Origin: Corallococcus coralloides DSM 2259 | GTDB lineage: Bacteria > Myxococcota > Myxococcia > Myxococcales > Myxococcaceae | Reading direction: 5' to 3' | Assembly: GCF_000255295.1 (NCBI RefSeq) | Contig: NC_017030.1 | Location: 4,960,001 to 5,024,000, forward strand | Length of the DNA stretch: 64,000 nt | The notes under the pieces: generated by a model | The model's input: only the letters and a program-made list of their open reading frames with translations | What the model was told of the DNA's origin: nothing | Database searches by the model: none | Made by a program: the position numbers and the translations under genes | In this document: positions 1 through 9,663 of the stretch, in pieces | Numbering within the stretch: the first letter of the stretch is position 1 | How the letters are laid out: each line of letters begins with the position of its first letter

Positions 1-1266
1 GGCGGCGTGTGGCGCTTCCTCACGGACGTGAAGGCGGAAGCCCAGGGCACCGTCGCCTTCAGCTTCTCGCGCGTGTACCTGCCGGGCTTCAGCGACCTGG
101 CGCATCAGATCATCGTGCCCCAGCACGTCTGGAAGGACGTCGCGGACCCGGTGACGTTCACCAACCCGGAGCCGGTGGCCACCGGGCCCTTCACCCAGGT
201 GACGCTGTTCCGCAACCAGGTCTACGAGCTGGGCAGGAACCCGCACTACTGGCAGCCCGGCAAGCCCGCGGTGTCCGCGCTGCGCTTCCTCGCGTTCCCC
301 ACCAACGACCAGGCCAACATGGCGCTCGTGGAGGGGGAGGTGGACTGGGCGGGCAACTTCGTGCCGGCCGTGGACCGCACCTTCGTGTCGCGAAATCCCG
401 CGCACCACGCGCGCTGGTTCCCGCTCTACGGCAGCACCGTCTTCCTCTATCCCAACACCACGCGCCCGCCGCTGGATGACGTGCGCGTGCGCAAGGCGCT
501 GAGCATGGCGCTGGACCGCGACCGGCTGGTGGAGGTGGCCATGTATGGCTACACCCGCCCCGCGGACGCCACCGCCCTCAACGACGCGTACACCGGCTGG
601 AAGGACGCGGAGGTCGCGAAGGATGCGTGGACGCACTACGACCTGGACGCGGCGAACAAGCTCCTGGACGAGGCGGGCCTCACGCGCGGCGCGGACGGGA
701 TGCGGCGCCTGAAGGACGGGCAGCCCTTCGCGTTGGACCTGGAAGTCGTGAGCGGGTGGTCGGACTGGGTGCGGGCGGGGCAGGTGGTGGGCCGCGACCT
801 GCGCAAGCTGGGCATCGGCGTGACGCTCAAGACGTACGAGTTCGGCACGTGGTTCACGCGCCTGCAGAAGGGCGAGTTCCAGCTGGCCATCTCCTGGTCG
901 CTGGACGGCCCCACGCCGTACAACTTCTACAAGTGGCTGTTGTCGCCGCGCACGGTGCGGCCGGTGGGCGAGGTGGCCGCGGCCAACTGGCACCGCATGG
1001 GCGATGCGCAGGCGGATGAGCTGCTCATGCGCTTCGAGCGCGCCGGCACGCCGGAGGAGCAGCACGCGCTGATGTCCCAGGTGCAGCAGCGCTTCTCCGC
1101 CACCGCGCCCGCGATTCCCCTGTTCCCCAACCCGTCCTGGGGCGAGTCCAACTCCTCGCGCTTCACGGGCTTCCCCACCGAGCAGAACCCCTACGCGCGG
1201 CTCGCGCCGCACGCGGAGCCCGACAGCCTGCTGGTGCTGACGCAGCTGTCCCCGAGGGAGCGCTGA
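1..1266 (+). CDS. ABC transporter substrate-binding protein, family 5 (5' partial)
   Basis: This is the C-terminal part of an extracellular solute-binding protein of the Opp/Dpp family (SBP_bac_5), which captures oligopeptides or oligosaccharides and delivers them to the ABC permeases encoded next. The frame is open from base 1, so the true start and signal peptide lie outside the window. Family-typical segments are visible: the ATGPF-type motif, NPHYW, and the run DDVRVRKALSMALDRD that precedes lobe II. The stop (1264-1266) is 2 bases before the permease start, so the genes are co-transcribed. Because glycosidase genes follow in the same run, I infer a beta-linked oligosaccharide as ligand rather than a peptide. 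The family is clear; the substrate is not. Confidence 0.9.
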   Translation, partial: GGVWRFLTDVKAEAQGTVAFSFSRVYLPGFSDLAHQIIVPQHVWKDVADPVTFTNPEPVATGPFTQVTLFRNQVYELGRNPHYWQPGKPAVSALRFLAFPTNDQANMALVEGEVDWAGNFVPAVDRTFVSRNPAHHARWFPLYGSTVFLYPNTTRPPLDDVRVRKALSMALDRDRLVEVAMYGYTRPADATALNDAYTGWKDAEVAKDAWTHYDLDAANKLLDEAGLTRGADGMRRLKDGQPFALDLEVVSGWSDWVRAGQVVGRDLRKLGIGVTLKTYEFGTWFTRLQKGEFQLAISWSLDGPTPYNFYKWLLSPRTVRPVGEVAAANWHRMGDAQADELLMRFERAGTPEEQHALMSQVQQRFSATAPAIPLFPNPSWGESNSSRFTGFPTEQNPYARLAPHAEPDSLLVLTQLSPRER

Positions 1267-1268
1267 CC

Positions 1269-2252
1269 ATGGGCCGCTACATCCTCCGGCGACTGGGCTT
1301 CTACCTCATCGCCGCGTGGGCCTCGCTCACGCTCAACTTCGTGATTCCGCGCCTGGCCCCCGGCGACCCGGCCGCGGCCATGTTCGCGCGCTTCGAGGGC
1401 AAGGTCGCGCCGGAGGCCATGGGCGCGCTGAGGGCCGCCTTCGGCTTCACGGACGCGCCGCTCCACGCCCAGTACTTCACCTACCTGAAGCACCTGGTGC
1501 AGGGCGACCTGGGCATGTCCTACGCCTACTTCCCCGCGCGCGTGTCGGAGGTCATCGGCACGGGCCTGATGTGGACGGTGGGGCTGGCCGGCGTGGCGGT
1601 CATCATCAGCTTCGTGGTGGGGTCCTTCCTGGGAGTGCTCGCCGCGTGGAACCGGGGCGGGTGGTTGGACTCGGGGCTGGCTCCGGCGCTCGCGTTCCTG
1701 GGGGCCTTCCCGTACTTCTGGCTGGCCATGCTGGCGCTGTACCTCTTCGGCTTCGTGCTGGGGTGGTTCCCACTGCGCCACGCGTACGGGCACGACATGG
1801 AGCCGGGGCTGTCGTTCGCGTTCGCCGCGGACGTGGCCCGCCACGCGGTGCTGCCCGCGTCCTCCATCGTGGTGGCCACGCTGGGCGGGTGGATGCTGGG
1901 CATGCGCAACACGATGGTGGCCACGCTGGGCACGGACTCCATCCGCCTGGCGCACGCGCGCGGCTTGCCGCCCCGGCAGGTGATGCTGCGCTACGCCGCG
2001 CGCAACGCGCTTCTGCCCAACGTCACCAGCTTCGGCATGGCGGTGGGGTTCGTGCTGTCCGGCTCGCTGCTCACGGAGATCGTCTTCTCCTATCCGGGCA
2101 CGGGCTACCTGCTCATCCTCGCCGTGCGCAACCAGGACTACCCGCTGATGCAGGGGCTCTTCCTGGTCATCACCCTGGCGGTGCTCGCGGCGAACTTCGC
2201 CGTGGACCTCCTCTGCCTCTGGTTGGATCCGAGGACCCGCGCCCATGCGTGA
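1269..2252 (+). CDS. ABC transporter permease, DppB/OppB type
   Basis: This inner-membrane permease of 327 residues is the first of two subunits forming the channel of the importer. It shows about six hydrophobic segments: an N-terminal helix followed by the PRLAPGDPAA segment typical of DppB, a block near residues 100-165, and the last helices near residues 250-315. The ATPase-docking EAA loop is visible as DSIRLAHARGLPPRQV. The length matches DppB. It starts 2 bases after the binding-protein stop and overlaps the next gene by 8 bases, consistent with translational coupling. Confidence 0.93.
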   Translation: MGRYILRRLGFYLIAAWASLTLNFVIPRLAPGDPAAAMFARFEGKVAPEAMGALRAAFGFTDAPLHAQYFTYLKHLVQGDLGMSYAYFPARVSEVIGTGLMWTVGLAGVAVIISFVVGSFLGVLAAWNRGGWLDSGLAPALAFLGAFPYFWLAMLALYLFGFVLGWFPLRHAYGHDMEPGLSFAFAADVARHAVLPASSIVVATLGGWMLGMRNTMVATLGTDSIRLAHARGLPPRQVMLRYAARNALLPNVTSFGMAVGFVLSGSLLTEIVFSYPGTGYLLILAVRNQDYPLMQGLFLVITLAVLAANFAVDLLCLWLDPRTRAHA

Positions 2253-4011
2253 CTTCCTGCGAAGGCTCGCCCGCCACCGGAAGGCGGCGGTGGGCGGCGC
2301 CCTGCTCTTGTTCTTCCTCCTGCTCGCGGTGGTGGGGCCCTTCTTCGTGATGGACCCCACGGAGCTCGTGGGCCGGCCGCACCAGCCGCCGAACGCGGCG
2401 CACTGGTTCGGCACCACGGGGCAGGGGCAGGACGTGCTCGCGCAGACGGTGGTGGGCGCGCGCGAGACGCTGGCGGTGGGCTTCGCGGTGGGCGCGCTCG
2501 TGACGCTGATTGGCGCGCTGGTGGGCATCACCTCGGGCTACCTGGGCCGGCGCGTGGACGACGTGCTGTCGCTCACGACCAACGTGTTCCTGGTGATTCC
2601 CGGCATGCCGCTGGCCATCGTGCTGGGCGCGTACCTGCCGTCCGGCCCGCTGCGCATGGTGGCGGTGCTGACCGTGGCGGGCTGGGCCTGGAACGCGCGC
2701 GTGTTCCGCGCGGAGTCGCTGGCCCTGCGCGGGCGCGACTTCGTGTCCGCGGCGGTGGTGACGGGGGAGAGCCACTCGCGCATCGTGTCGCGGGAGCTGT
2801 TGCCCAACATGGCGTCGCTGCTGGGCTCGTCCTTCATTGGAAACACGCTCTATGCCGTGGGTGCGCAGGTGGGCCTGGAGTTCCTGGGCCTGGGCGACGT
2901 GAGCGTGGTGACGTGGGGCACCAACCTCTACTGGGCCGCCAACGACGCGGCGCTGCTCACGCGCTCCTGGTGGATCTTCGTCCCCACGGGCCTGTGCATC
3001 GCGCTCGTGGGCTTCGCGCTCACGCTCGTCAGCTCCGCCATCGACGAGATGACCAACCCCGCGCTGCGCGTGCACAAGCCGGCGGCGCTGCCCGCGAGCA
3101 CCGCCCCGCGCGCGCACCTGGAGAAGCCGGTGCCGGGCGTGCTCCTGCGCGTTCAGGAGCTGTGCATCGACTACGCGACGGAGAAGGGCGCTTCCCGCGT
3201 GGTGGACTCGGTGTCGTTCGACGTGGCGCCGGGCGAGGTGTTCGGCCTGGCGGGTGAGTCCGGCAGCGGCAAGTCCACCATCGGCTCCGCGCTGCTGGGC
3301 CTCCTGCCTTCCTCCGCGCGCGTCACGCAGGGGCGCATCCTCTTCAACGGCATGGACGTCACCGCGCTGGAGGGCCCGGCCCTGCGCGCGTTCCGCTGGC
3401 GTCAGGTGTCCATGGTGTTCCAGAGCGCCATGAGCGCGCTCAACCCGGTGCTCACGCTGGGCGAGCAGTTCCACGACACGCTCGCGGCGCACGGCCGCGT
3501 GTCGCGCGCCACGTCCTATGCCCGCGCGCGGGAGCTGCTGGGCATGGTGGGCCTGTCACCGGACCTGGTGACGGCGTGGCCGCACCAGCTCTCCGGCGGC
3601 ATGCGGCAGCGCGTGGGCATCGCGCTGGCGCTGGCCCTGGAGCCCCGGCTGGTCATCATGGACGAGCCCACCACGGCGCTGGACGTCGTGGTGCAGAAGG
3701 AGCTGCTCCAGCGCATGGTGGAGCTCAAGCAGCGGCTGGGCTTCGCCATGCTCTTCATCACGCATGACCTGCCGCTCTTGCTCGCGCTGTCGGATCGCGT
3801 GGGCGTGCTCCAGGGCGGCAAGCTGGTGGAGGTGGACACGTCCGCCAACCTGCGCGCCGGAGCCCGCCACCCGTACACGCAGCTGCTGCTGTCCTCGTTC
3901 CCGCACCTGTCCGCGAAGGACGCCGCGCCGCTGCCGGTCCAGCAGGCGCCGGAGCTGTCCGTGTCCCGGCCGTCCACGCGCATCGCCGCCATCCCCGGAG
4001 GTCACCGATGA
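2245..4011 (+). CDS. ABC transporter fused permease-ATPase (DppC-DppD type)
   Basis: One 588-residue chain combines the second permease and the first ATPase of the importer, normally two proteins. Residues about 1-275 are DppC-like: an N-terminal helix, then a membrane block ending in the MTNPALR segment. Residues about 295-560 are an ABC ATPase with Walker A GESGSGKST, Q-loop VFQSAMSALNP, signature LSGGMRQRV, Walker B VIMDEPTTALD and the H-loop FITHD. No frameshift or stop separates the halves, and the linker is only about 25 residues. It overlaps the next ATPase gene by 4 bases (ATGA). Confidence 0.93.
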   Translation: MRDFLRRLARHRKAAVGGALLLFFLLLAVVGPFFVMDPTELVGRPHQPPNAAHWFGTTGQGQDVLAQTVVGARETLAVGFAVGALVTLIGALVGITSGYLGRRVDDVLSLTTNVFLVIPGMPLAIVLGAYLPSGPLRMVAVLTVAGWAWNARVFRAESLALRGRDFVSAAVVTGESHSRIVSRELLPNMASLLGSSFIGNTLYAVGAQVGLEFLGLGDVSVVTWGTNLYWAANDAALLTRSWWIFVPTGLCIALVGFALTLVSSAIDEMTNPALRVHKPAALPASTAPRAHLEKPVPGVLLRVQELCIDYATEKGASRVVDSVSFDVAPGEVFGLAGESGSGKSTIGSALLGLLPSSARVTQGRILFNGMDVTALEGPALRAFRWRQVSMVFQSAMSALNPVLTLGEQFHDTLAAHGRVSRATSYARARELLGMVGLSPDLVTAWPHQLSGGMRQRVGIALALALEPRLVIMDEPTTALDVVVQKELLQRMVELKQRLGFAMLFITHDLPLLLALSDRVGVLQGGKLVEVDTSANLRAGARHPYTQLLLSSFPHLSAKDAAPLPVQQAPELSVSRPSTRIAAIPGGHR

Positions 4012-5003
4012 GCGCGCCCCTCCTGGAGGCGGAAGGGCTCACCCGCAGCTACCTGGCGGGCGGCTTCTTCTCCCGCGAGCGCAAGCCCATCCTCAAGGGC
4101 GTGTCCTTCTCCCTCCAGCCGGGGGAGATCGTCGCGCTGGTGGGCGAGTCCGGCAGCGGCAAGTCCACGCTGGCGCGGCTCCTGGCCCGGCTGGACATGC
4201 CGGACGCGGGCCAGCTGCGGCTCGCCGGGCGCGACGTGCTGGCGGACGGCAGCGCGCAGGCGTCGCTCGACTACCGCGGCCGGGTGCAGATGGTGTTCCA
4301 GGATCCGTTCGCGTCCCTGAACCCCGTGCACACGGTGGCGTACCACCTGGAGCGGCCGCTCGTGCGCCACGGCCGGGTGCCGAAGTCGGGCCTGCGCACG
4401 CGGGTGCTGTCGCTCCTGGAGTCCGTGGGCCTGACGCCCGCGGAGGCCTTCGCGAAGCGCTACCCGCATGAGCTGTCCGGCGGCCAGCGCCAGCGCGTGG
4501 CGGTGGCACGCGCCCTGGCGGTGGAGCCGCAGGTCATCATCGCGGACGAACCCACGTCCATGCTGGACGTGTCCACGCGCAAGGGCGTGCTGCAGCTGCT
4601 TCGCGGCCTCACGCAGGAGCGCGGCATCGGCATCCTGTTCATCACCCACGACCTGGCGAGCGCGCGGCACCTGGCCGACCGCATCCTCGTGCTCTACGCG
4701 GGCACGGTGGTGGAGGCGGGCAGGGCGGACGAGGTGCTGCGCCAGCCGCGCCACCCGTACACGAAGCTGCTCTTGTCCGCGGTGCCGGATGGAGACGACT
4801 TCCTCCAGGCCGCGCTGCCGGTGCGCCCCGCCACGGGGTCACCGCCGCTCGTGGGCTGTCCCTTTGCTCCGCGCTGCCCGGTGTCCGAGCCGCGCTGCTC
4901 CACCGTCACGCCTCCCGACGTCCTCCCGGCCGCGAATCACCTCGTCCGCTGCCACCTTGAAGTTCCGAAAGGAGTTACCGCCGATGCGTCAGTTTCCTCC
5001 TGA
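4008..5003 (+). CDS. ABC transporter ATPase, DppF/OppF type
   Basis: This 331-residue ATPase is the second nucleotide-binding subunit and would pair with the ATPase half of the preceding fusion. Walker A GESGSGKST, Q-loop MVFQDPFASLNP, signature LSGGQRQRV, Walker B VIIADEPTSMLD and H-loop LFITHD are intact. The C-terminus carries the oligopeptide/dipeptide transporter extension with the cysteine motif CPFAPRCP. The ATG overlaps the stop of the upstream gene. Its last 20 bases overlap the start of the beta-glucosidase gene, tying importer and enzyme into one transcript. Confidence 0.93.
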   Translation: MSAPLLEAEGLTRSYLAGGFFSRERKPILKGVSFSLQPGEIVALVGESGSGKSTLARLLARLDMPDAGQLRLAGRDVLADGSAQASLDYRGRVQMVFQDPFASLNPVHTVAYHLERPLVRHGRVPKSGLRTRVLSLLESVGLTPAEAFAKRYPHELSGGQRQRVAVARALAVEPQVIIADEPTSMLDVSTRKGVLQLLRGLTQERGIGILFITHDLASARHLADRILVLYAGTVVEAGRADEVLRQPRHPYTKLLLSAVPDGDDFLQAALPVRPATGSPPLVGCPFAPRCPVSEPRCSTVTPPDVLPAANHLVRCHLEVPKGVTADASVSS

Positions 5004-6354
5004 CTTCCTCTGGGGAGTGGCCACCTCCGCGTATCAGATCGAGGGCGCCACCCGCGTGGACGGCCGTGGCGAGTCCATCTGGGATCGCTTCGCCGCCACC
5101 CCGGGGAAGATCCAAGACAAGTCCGACGGCTCGGTGGCCTGTGAGCACTACCGCCGCTGGCCGGAGGACATCGAACTGATGCGCTGGATGGGGCTGAAGT
5201 CCTACCGCTTCTCCATCGCGTGGCCGCGCATCCTCCCGGAGGGCCGCGGCCGGGTGAACGCGGCGGGCGTGGACTTCTACTCGCGCCTCGTGGACTCGCT
5301 CTTGGGCGCGGGCATCGAGCCCTTCGTCACGCTCTACCACTGGGACCTGCCGCAGGTGCTGGAGGACCAGGGCGGCTGGCCCTCGCGCGCCACCGGTGAC
5401 GCCTTCGTGGAGTACGCGGACGTCATCAGCCGCGCCCTGGGCGACCGCGTGAATCGGTGGATCACCCACAACGAGCCCTGGTGCATCAGCTACCTGGGCT
5501 ACGGCAACGGCGAGCACGCCCCGGGCCACAAGGACTGGTCCAAGATGCTGGCCGCGGCGCACACGCTGCTCGTGTCTCACGGCAACGCGGTGAAGGTGCT
5601 GCGCGCCAACGTGAAGAACGCGGAGGTGGGCATCACCCTCAACCTCACGCCGGGCGAGCCCGCATCGCCCAGCCCGGAGGACGCGGACGCGACCCGCGAC
5701 TTCGACGGAGGGTTCAACCGCTGGTTCCTGGAGCCGCTCTACGGCCGGGGCTACCCGCAGGACGTGATTGAAGACCACGTGAAGGCGGGCCGCATCGCGT
5801 CCCCGCACCTGGACTTCATCCAGCCCGGCGACCTGGAGACCATCGCCGCGCCCACCGACTTCCTGGGCGTGAACTTCTATTCGCGCGCCGTCCTGCGCAG
5901 CAACCGCATCCCGGAAGAGCAGAACGCGCCGCGCACCGTGTTCGTGCGCCCGGACAAGACGGACATGGACTGGGAGGTCTGCCCGGCCTCCCTCACGCGC
6001 CTGCTGGTTCATCTGGAATCGGAATACAAGCCGGGCCCCATCTACATCACGGAGAACGGCTGCGCGTACTCCACGGCCCCCAGCGCGGACGGCCGCGTGC
6101 ACGACGTGCAGCGCGTGGAGTACCTGCGCGGGCACCTGGCGGCGTGCGGTGACGCCATCGCGCAGGGCGTGAAGCTGGCGGGTTACTTCGCGTGGTCGCT
6201 GCTGGACAACTTCGAGTGGGCCTACGGGTACACCAAGCGCTTCGGCCTGGTGTGGGTGGACTACGCCACCCAGCAGCGCATCCCGAAGGACAGCGCCCAT
6301 CTCTATCGCGACGTCGTGGCCCAGAACGGCCTGGACGTGGAGCAGGCCGCTTGA
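4984..6354 (+). CDS. Beta-glucosidase, glycoside hydrolase family 1
   Basis: A cytoplasmic retaining beta-glucosidase of 456 residues that would release glucose from imported beta-linked oligosaccharides. The family 1 N-terminal signature FLWGVATSAYQIEGA is present, with the general acid/base Glu164 in THNEPWC and the nucleophile Glu357 in ITENG. There is no signal peptide. I chose ATG 4984 because a strong ribosome site (GAAAGGAG, 4967-4974) precedes it and the family N-terminus begins there, although the frame is open further upstream inside the ATPase gene. Length is normal for GH1. The stop overlaps the TTG start of the next gene. Confidence 0.95.
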   Translation: MRQFPPDFLWGVATSAYQIEGATRVDGRGESIWDRFAATPGKIQDKSDGSVACEHYRRWPEDIELMRWMGLKSYRFSIAWPRILPEGRGRVNAAGVDFYSRLVDSLLGAGIEPFVTLYHWDLPQVLEDQGGWPSRATGDAFVEYADVISRALGDRVNRWITHNEPWCISYLGYGNGEHAPGHKDWSKMLAAAHTLLVSHGNAVKVLRANVKNAEVGITLNLTPGEPASPSPEDADATRDFDGGFNRWFLEPLYGRGYPQDVIEDHVKAGRIASPHLDFIQPGDLETIAAPTDFLGVNFYSRAVLRSNRIPEEQNAPRTVFVRPDKTDMDWEVCPASLTRLLVHLESEYKPGPIYITENGCAYSTAPSADGRVHDVQRVEYLRGHLAACGDAIAQGVKLAGYFAWSLLDNFEWAYGYTKRFGLVWVDYATQQRIPKDSAHLYRDVVAQNGLDVEQAA

Positions 6355-9300
6355 AAAGGCTCTTCCTGACGACGTGTCTGGCGTTGTGCGGCGGAACCCA
6401 GGCCTGGGCCCAGGTGTCCGGTGCGGGCTCGCCCCTCCAGTCGCCGCCCGCCGCGCAGCCTCCCTCCGCGGGCCCCGTGGACGCCGCCGCGCCCGTGCCA
6501 GGGCAGGCGACGCCCGAGCAGCCGGCTCCGGATCGCGCTCCGTTGGTCCACGAGGCCCCGGCCGCCGCGCCTTCGGACGCGAAGCGCACGACGGTGACGC
6601 GGATCATCCACGACGAGCGCGGCTTCAAGCTCCAGGTGGACGGGAAGGACTTCCCCGTCCACGGCGTGAACTGGGGCTACACGCCCATCGGTGAGAACTA
6701 CCGGTACTCGCTCTGGACGCAGCCGGAGGACTTCATCAAGCAGGTGCTGGCCAAAGAGATGGGGATGCTCCGCGACGCGGGCTTCAACGCCATCCGCCAG
6801 TTCGACGACATCCCGCCTGTCTGGGTCGAGTACATCTACCGGAACTATGGCATCCACACGCTGCTCAACCCGCTGATGGGACGCTATGGCCACCCGGTGA
6901 ACGGGGTCATGGTCGCCAACATCGACTACTCGAACCCCGAGCACCGCAAGGCCATCCTCGGGGCGCTCGCGGAGAAGGTGGAGATCTACCGCGACGTGCC
7001 CGGCGTGCTCATGTGGCTGCTGGGCAACGAGAACAACTACGGCCTGCACTGGACGTCGTTCGAGATCGAAGCCCTGCCGGGCCAGGAGGACGCCGCCCGC
7101 GCGGAGTCGCTCTACACGCTCTACGGCGAGGCGGCCCGCACGGTGAAGAAGCGGGACACGAACCACCCCGTGTCCATCGCCAACGGCGACCTCCAGTACA
7201 TCGACCTCATCGCCAAGCACTGCCAGGACCTGGACGTGCTGGGCACGAACGTCTACCGCGGCCCCACCGCGCGCGACCTGTTCGCGGAGGTGAAGGCCAA
7301 GCTCAACAAGCCGGTGTTCTTCAGCGAGTTCGGCGCGGACGCCTATGACGCCCGCGCGGGCCGCGAGGACCACGTGGCGCAGGCGGAGTACCTGCGCACG
7401 CAGTGGGAGCAGATCTACCTGGAGGGCTACGGCCAGGGCCTGTCCGGCACCGCCATTGGCGGCTTCGTGTTCCAGTGGGTGGATGGCTGGTGGAAGCACG
7501 GCCAGGAGTCCAACCTGTCCATCCACGACACCACCGCGACGTGGCCCAACGGCGGCTACGCGGCCGACTTCGTCCCCGGCCAGAACAACATGAACGAGGA
7601 GTGGTTCGGCATCGCGGCCCTGGGCCCGCCGGACTCCAACGGCATCAGCGGCATCCAGCCGCGCACGGCCTACTACGTCCTCCAGGCCGTGTTCCGCCTG
7701 GACCCGTACGCGCAGACCACCAACCCGGACGTCATCCGCGACTACTTCGCGGGCATCCGTCCGTCCGCGCTCACCAGCGGCTACACCTCGTCGGTGGCGC
7801 TGGCGCGCACGGAGGAGCTCAGCGCGGTGCGGGTGTCCAACCTGCGGCTGCTCTTGGACAGCTCGCTGTCTCGCGGAAGCATCGCGACGACGCGGCCCAA
7901 CCGGAGCGCCGCGGACCACACCGAATCCATCTTCTTCGACCTGGCGTTGCAGCCGGCCAGCGGCGTCTACGGCCGCGCGTCGTTCAACGTCGTGGGCAAC
8001 GTGGCGCAGAACCGGCTCAACAACCTGTTCTACGAGAACCGCGGCACGCCCTCCACGCCCGCCGCGGGAGACATCCCCGTGGGCCCCGGCGCTCCGGCGC
8101 GCGAGCAGTCCCCGCTGGACCGCTTCGCGCTGTATCAGGCGGAGTTCAAGTTCGACCGCTCGGACTTCGCGCTGGAAGGCTACTACCGCACCGGCCACTA
8201 CCACTGGGGCGAGGAGGGTGACTTCTTCAACCTCTACCGCGAGGCGAACTACGGGCCGAACCTGGACATCTACCACGGCAACGCGCCCTTCGGCGTGGTG
8301 TTCAGCGGCAAGAAGGCCATGGACGGGCTGAAGGTCGCCGTCGGGCCGGAGCTGTACTGGGGCGCCAACCCCTCCGTGGTGGCGAAGTACCGAAACAACG
8401 TGGGCCCGGTGAACGTGACGCTGGTGCACCAGGAGGACCTGGCGCAGGGCTCGTCGTCGTCCACGGCCTCCGTGGTGCGCGAGCGCATCGCGCGAAGGAC
8501 GGCGCTCAACTTCCAGTACGCCACCGGCAAGCTGGTGCTGGACGTGGGCGGCCTGCTCTCCGCGCCCCAGCGCATTGGCGAGACGTTCACGTATACGCGC
8601 GCCGCTCCGGAAGGTGGCCCCAGCTACCTCAACAGCGGCTACGACGTGCTCCAGGACAAGGTGCAGTTCCTGGACACGCTGGGCGCCAAGGCGCGGCTCA
8701 CCTACGACATGGGGGCGGTGCGCTGGCTGGTGCAGTCCTCCTTCCGCGGCCTCGTCGCGGACAGCGGGCCGGAGCAGGGCAACATCATCACCGGCTGGAG
8801 CCTGCGCGAGAGCGGCCGCGGCAACCACTACGCGGGCCAGCTGGGCGCGGCGGTGCAGTTCGGCTCCATCCAGGTGTCGCCCAACGTCCTGTACCAGAAG
8901 CCCCTCATCGGGCCGAACCCCACCATCTCGGACGCGTACGACCCGGCCACCGGCATGTACTACGCGGGCGTGCGGCCGCGCAGCGTGCTCGTGGACTCGT
9001 TCAGCGTGCTGGACAACCGCGAGACGCTGGGCGGTGAGCTGCTCATCACCTTCGACCCGACGCCGGGCACGTGGTTCTGGTCGTGGGACCGCGACATGCG
9101 CGAGGACGCGCCGTTCGCCGCGGGCCTGGACATCGTCTACCGGCACCAGCCCACGTCACGCGACGCGGGCATCGCCATCCTCGCGGACGGCAGCACCATC
9201 GCCTTCGGCAGCGCGCCGGTGGCCCGCGATGAGTGGGAGACGTCCCTGCGACTGGTGGGCAACCCCACGCAGCGCCTGCGCCTGTACGGCACGGCGTACG

Positions 9301-9650
9301 TGGGCAGCCAGCAGTCCTCCGGCGAGGACAGCCGGCAGATCCACCGCTTCGGCCTGGATGGCTCCGCGCTCTACGACACGCTGCTGCTGGCGGCCCAGCT
9401 GCGCTTCAACGACTGGGGCCCGTACGACTACCACCGCGTCTTCAACCTCACCTATCCGGTGCAGCTGGGCGGGGACCTGTCCTACGGCCTGAAGAAGCCG
9501 GTGCTGGGCGCGGTGACCACGCGCTTCGGTCTGCGCGGGCTGGTGCGAATGCTGAACGAGTACTCGGAAGGCCTCAACGAGCAGGGCATCACCGAGGGCC
9601 TGAAGGGTCGCGAGTACGAGGTGGGCGCGTATGCCATCCTTTCTCTCTGA
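6351..9650 (+). CDS. Secreted glycosidase fused to a putative outer-membrane beta-barrel
   Basis: An 1099-residue protein. Residues 1-20 form a signal peptide (cut after AWA), followed by a Pro/Ala-rich linker to about residue 75. Residues about 80-420 resemble the TIM barrel of GH2/GH5-like enzymes, with the acid/base in WLLGNEN (Glu227) and a probable nucleophile in FFSEFGAD (Glu326). From about residue 500 to the end the sequence has alternating polar/hydrophobic strands rich in Tyr, Phe and Gly and ends in a short strand (EVGAYAILSL), which suggests a beta-barrel. I picked the TTG at 6351, with GGAG eight bases upstream, because it begins the signal peptide and overlaps the beta-glucosidase stop. 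The glycosidase call is firm; the barrel is inferred from pattern only. Confidence 0.8.
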   Translation: MKRLFLTTCLALCGGTQAWAQVSGAGSPLQSPPAAQPPSAGPVDAAAPVPGQATPEQPAPDRAPLVHEAPAAAPSDAKRTTVTRIIHDERGFKLQVDGKDFPVHGVNWGYTPIGENYRYSLWTQPEDFIKQVLAKEMGMLRDAGFNAIRQFDDIPPVWVEYIYRNYGIHTLLNPLMGRYGHPVNGVMVANIDYSNPEHRKAILGALAEKVEIYRDVPGVLMWLLGNENNYGLHWTSFEIEALPGQEDAARAESLYTLYGEAARTVKKRDTNHPVSIANGDLQYIDLIAKHCQDLDVLGTNVYRGPTARDLFAEVKAKLNKPVFFSEFGADAYDARAGREDHVAQAEYLRTQWEQIYLEGYGQGLSGTAIGGFVFQWVDGWWKHGQESNLSIHDTTATWPNGGYAADFVPGQNNMNEEWFGIAALGPPDSNGISGIQPRTAYYVLQAVFRLDPYAQTTNPDVIRDYFAGIRPSALTSGYTSSVALARTEELSAVRVSNLRLLLDSSLSRGSIATTRPNRSAADHTESIFFDLALQPASGVYGRASFNVVGNVAQNRLNNLFYENRGTPSTPAAGDIPVGPGAPAREQSPLDRFALYQAEFKFDRSDFALEGYYRTGHYHWGEEGDFFNLYREANYGPNLDIYHGNAPFGVVFSGKKAMDGLKVAVGPELYWGANPSVVAKYRNNVGPVNVTLVHQEDLAQGSSSSTASVVRERIARRTALNFQYATGKLVLDVGGLLSAPQRIGETFTYTRAAPEGGPSYLNSGYDVLQDKVQFLDTLGAKARLTYDMGAVRWLVQSSFRGLVADSGPEQGNIITGWSLRESGRGNHYAGQLGAAVQFGSIQVSPNVLYQKPLIGPNPTISDAYDPATGMYYAGVRPRSVLVDSFSVLDNRETLGGELLITFDPTPGTWFWSWDRDMREDAPFAAGLDIVYRHQPTSRDAGIAILADGSTIAFGSAPVARDEWETSLRLVGNPTQRLRLYGTAYVGSQQSSGEDSRQIHRFGLDGSALYDTLLLAAQLRFNDWGPYDYHRVFNLTYPVQLGGDLSYGLKKPVLGAVTTRFGLRGLVRMLNEYSEGLNEQGITEGLKGREYEVGAYAILSL

Positions 9651-9663
9651 GGGAACACGCATC

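Noticed and set aside
1191-2531. Long minus-strand open frame opposite the permease genes
   Set aside because: It is His/Arg/Gln-rich without any family motif and mirrors the strongly supported permease genes; it is a GC-driven shadow.
6303-9146. A 947-codon minus-strand open frame opposite the barrel-fused glycosidase
   Set aside because: Composition is Arg/Val/His-rich noise, and the plus frame has a signal peptide and catalytic motifs.
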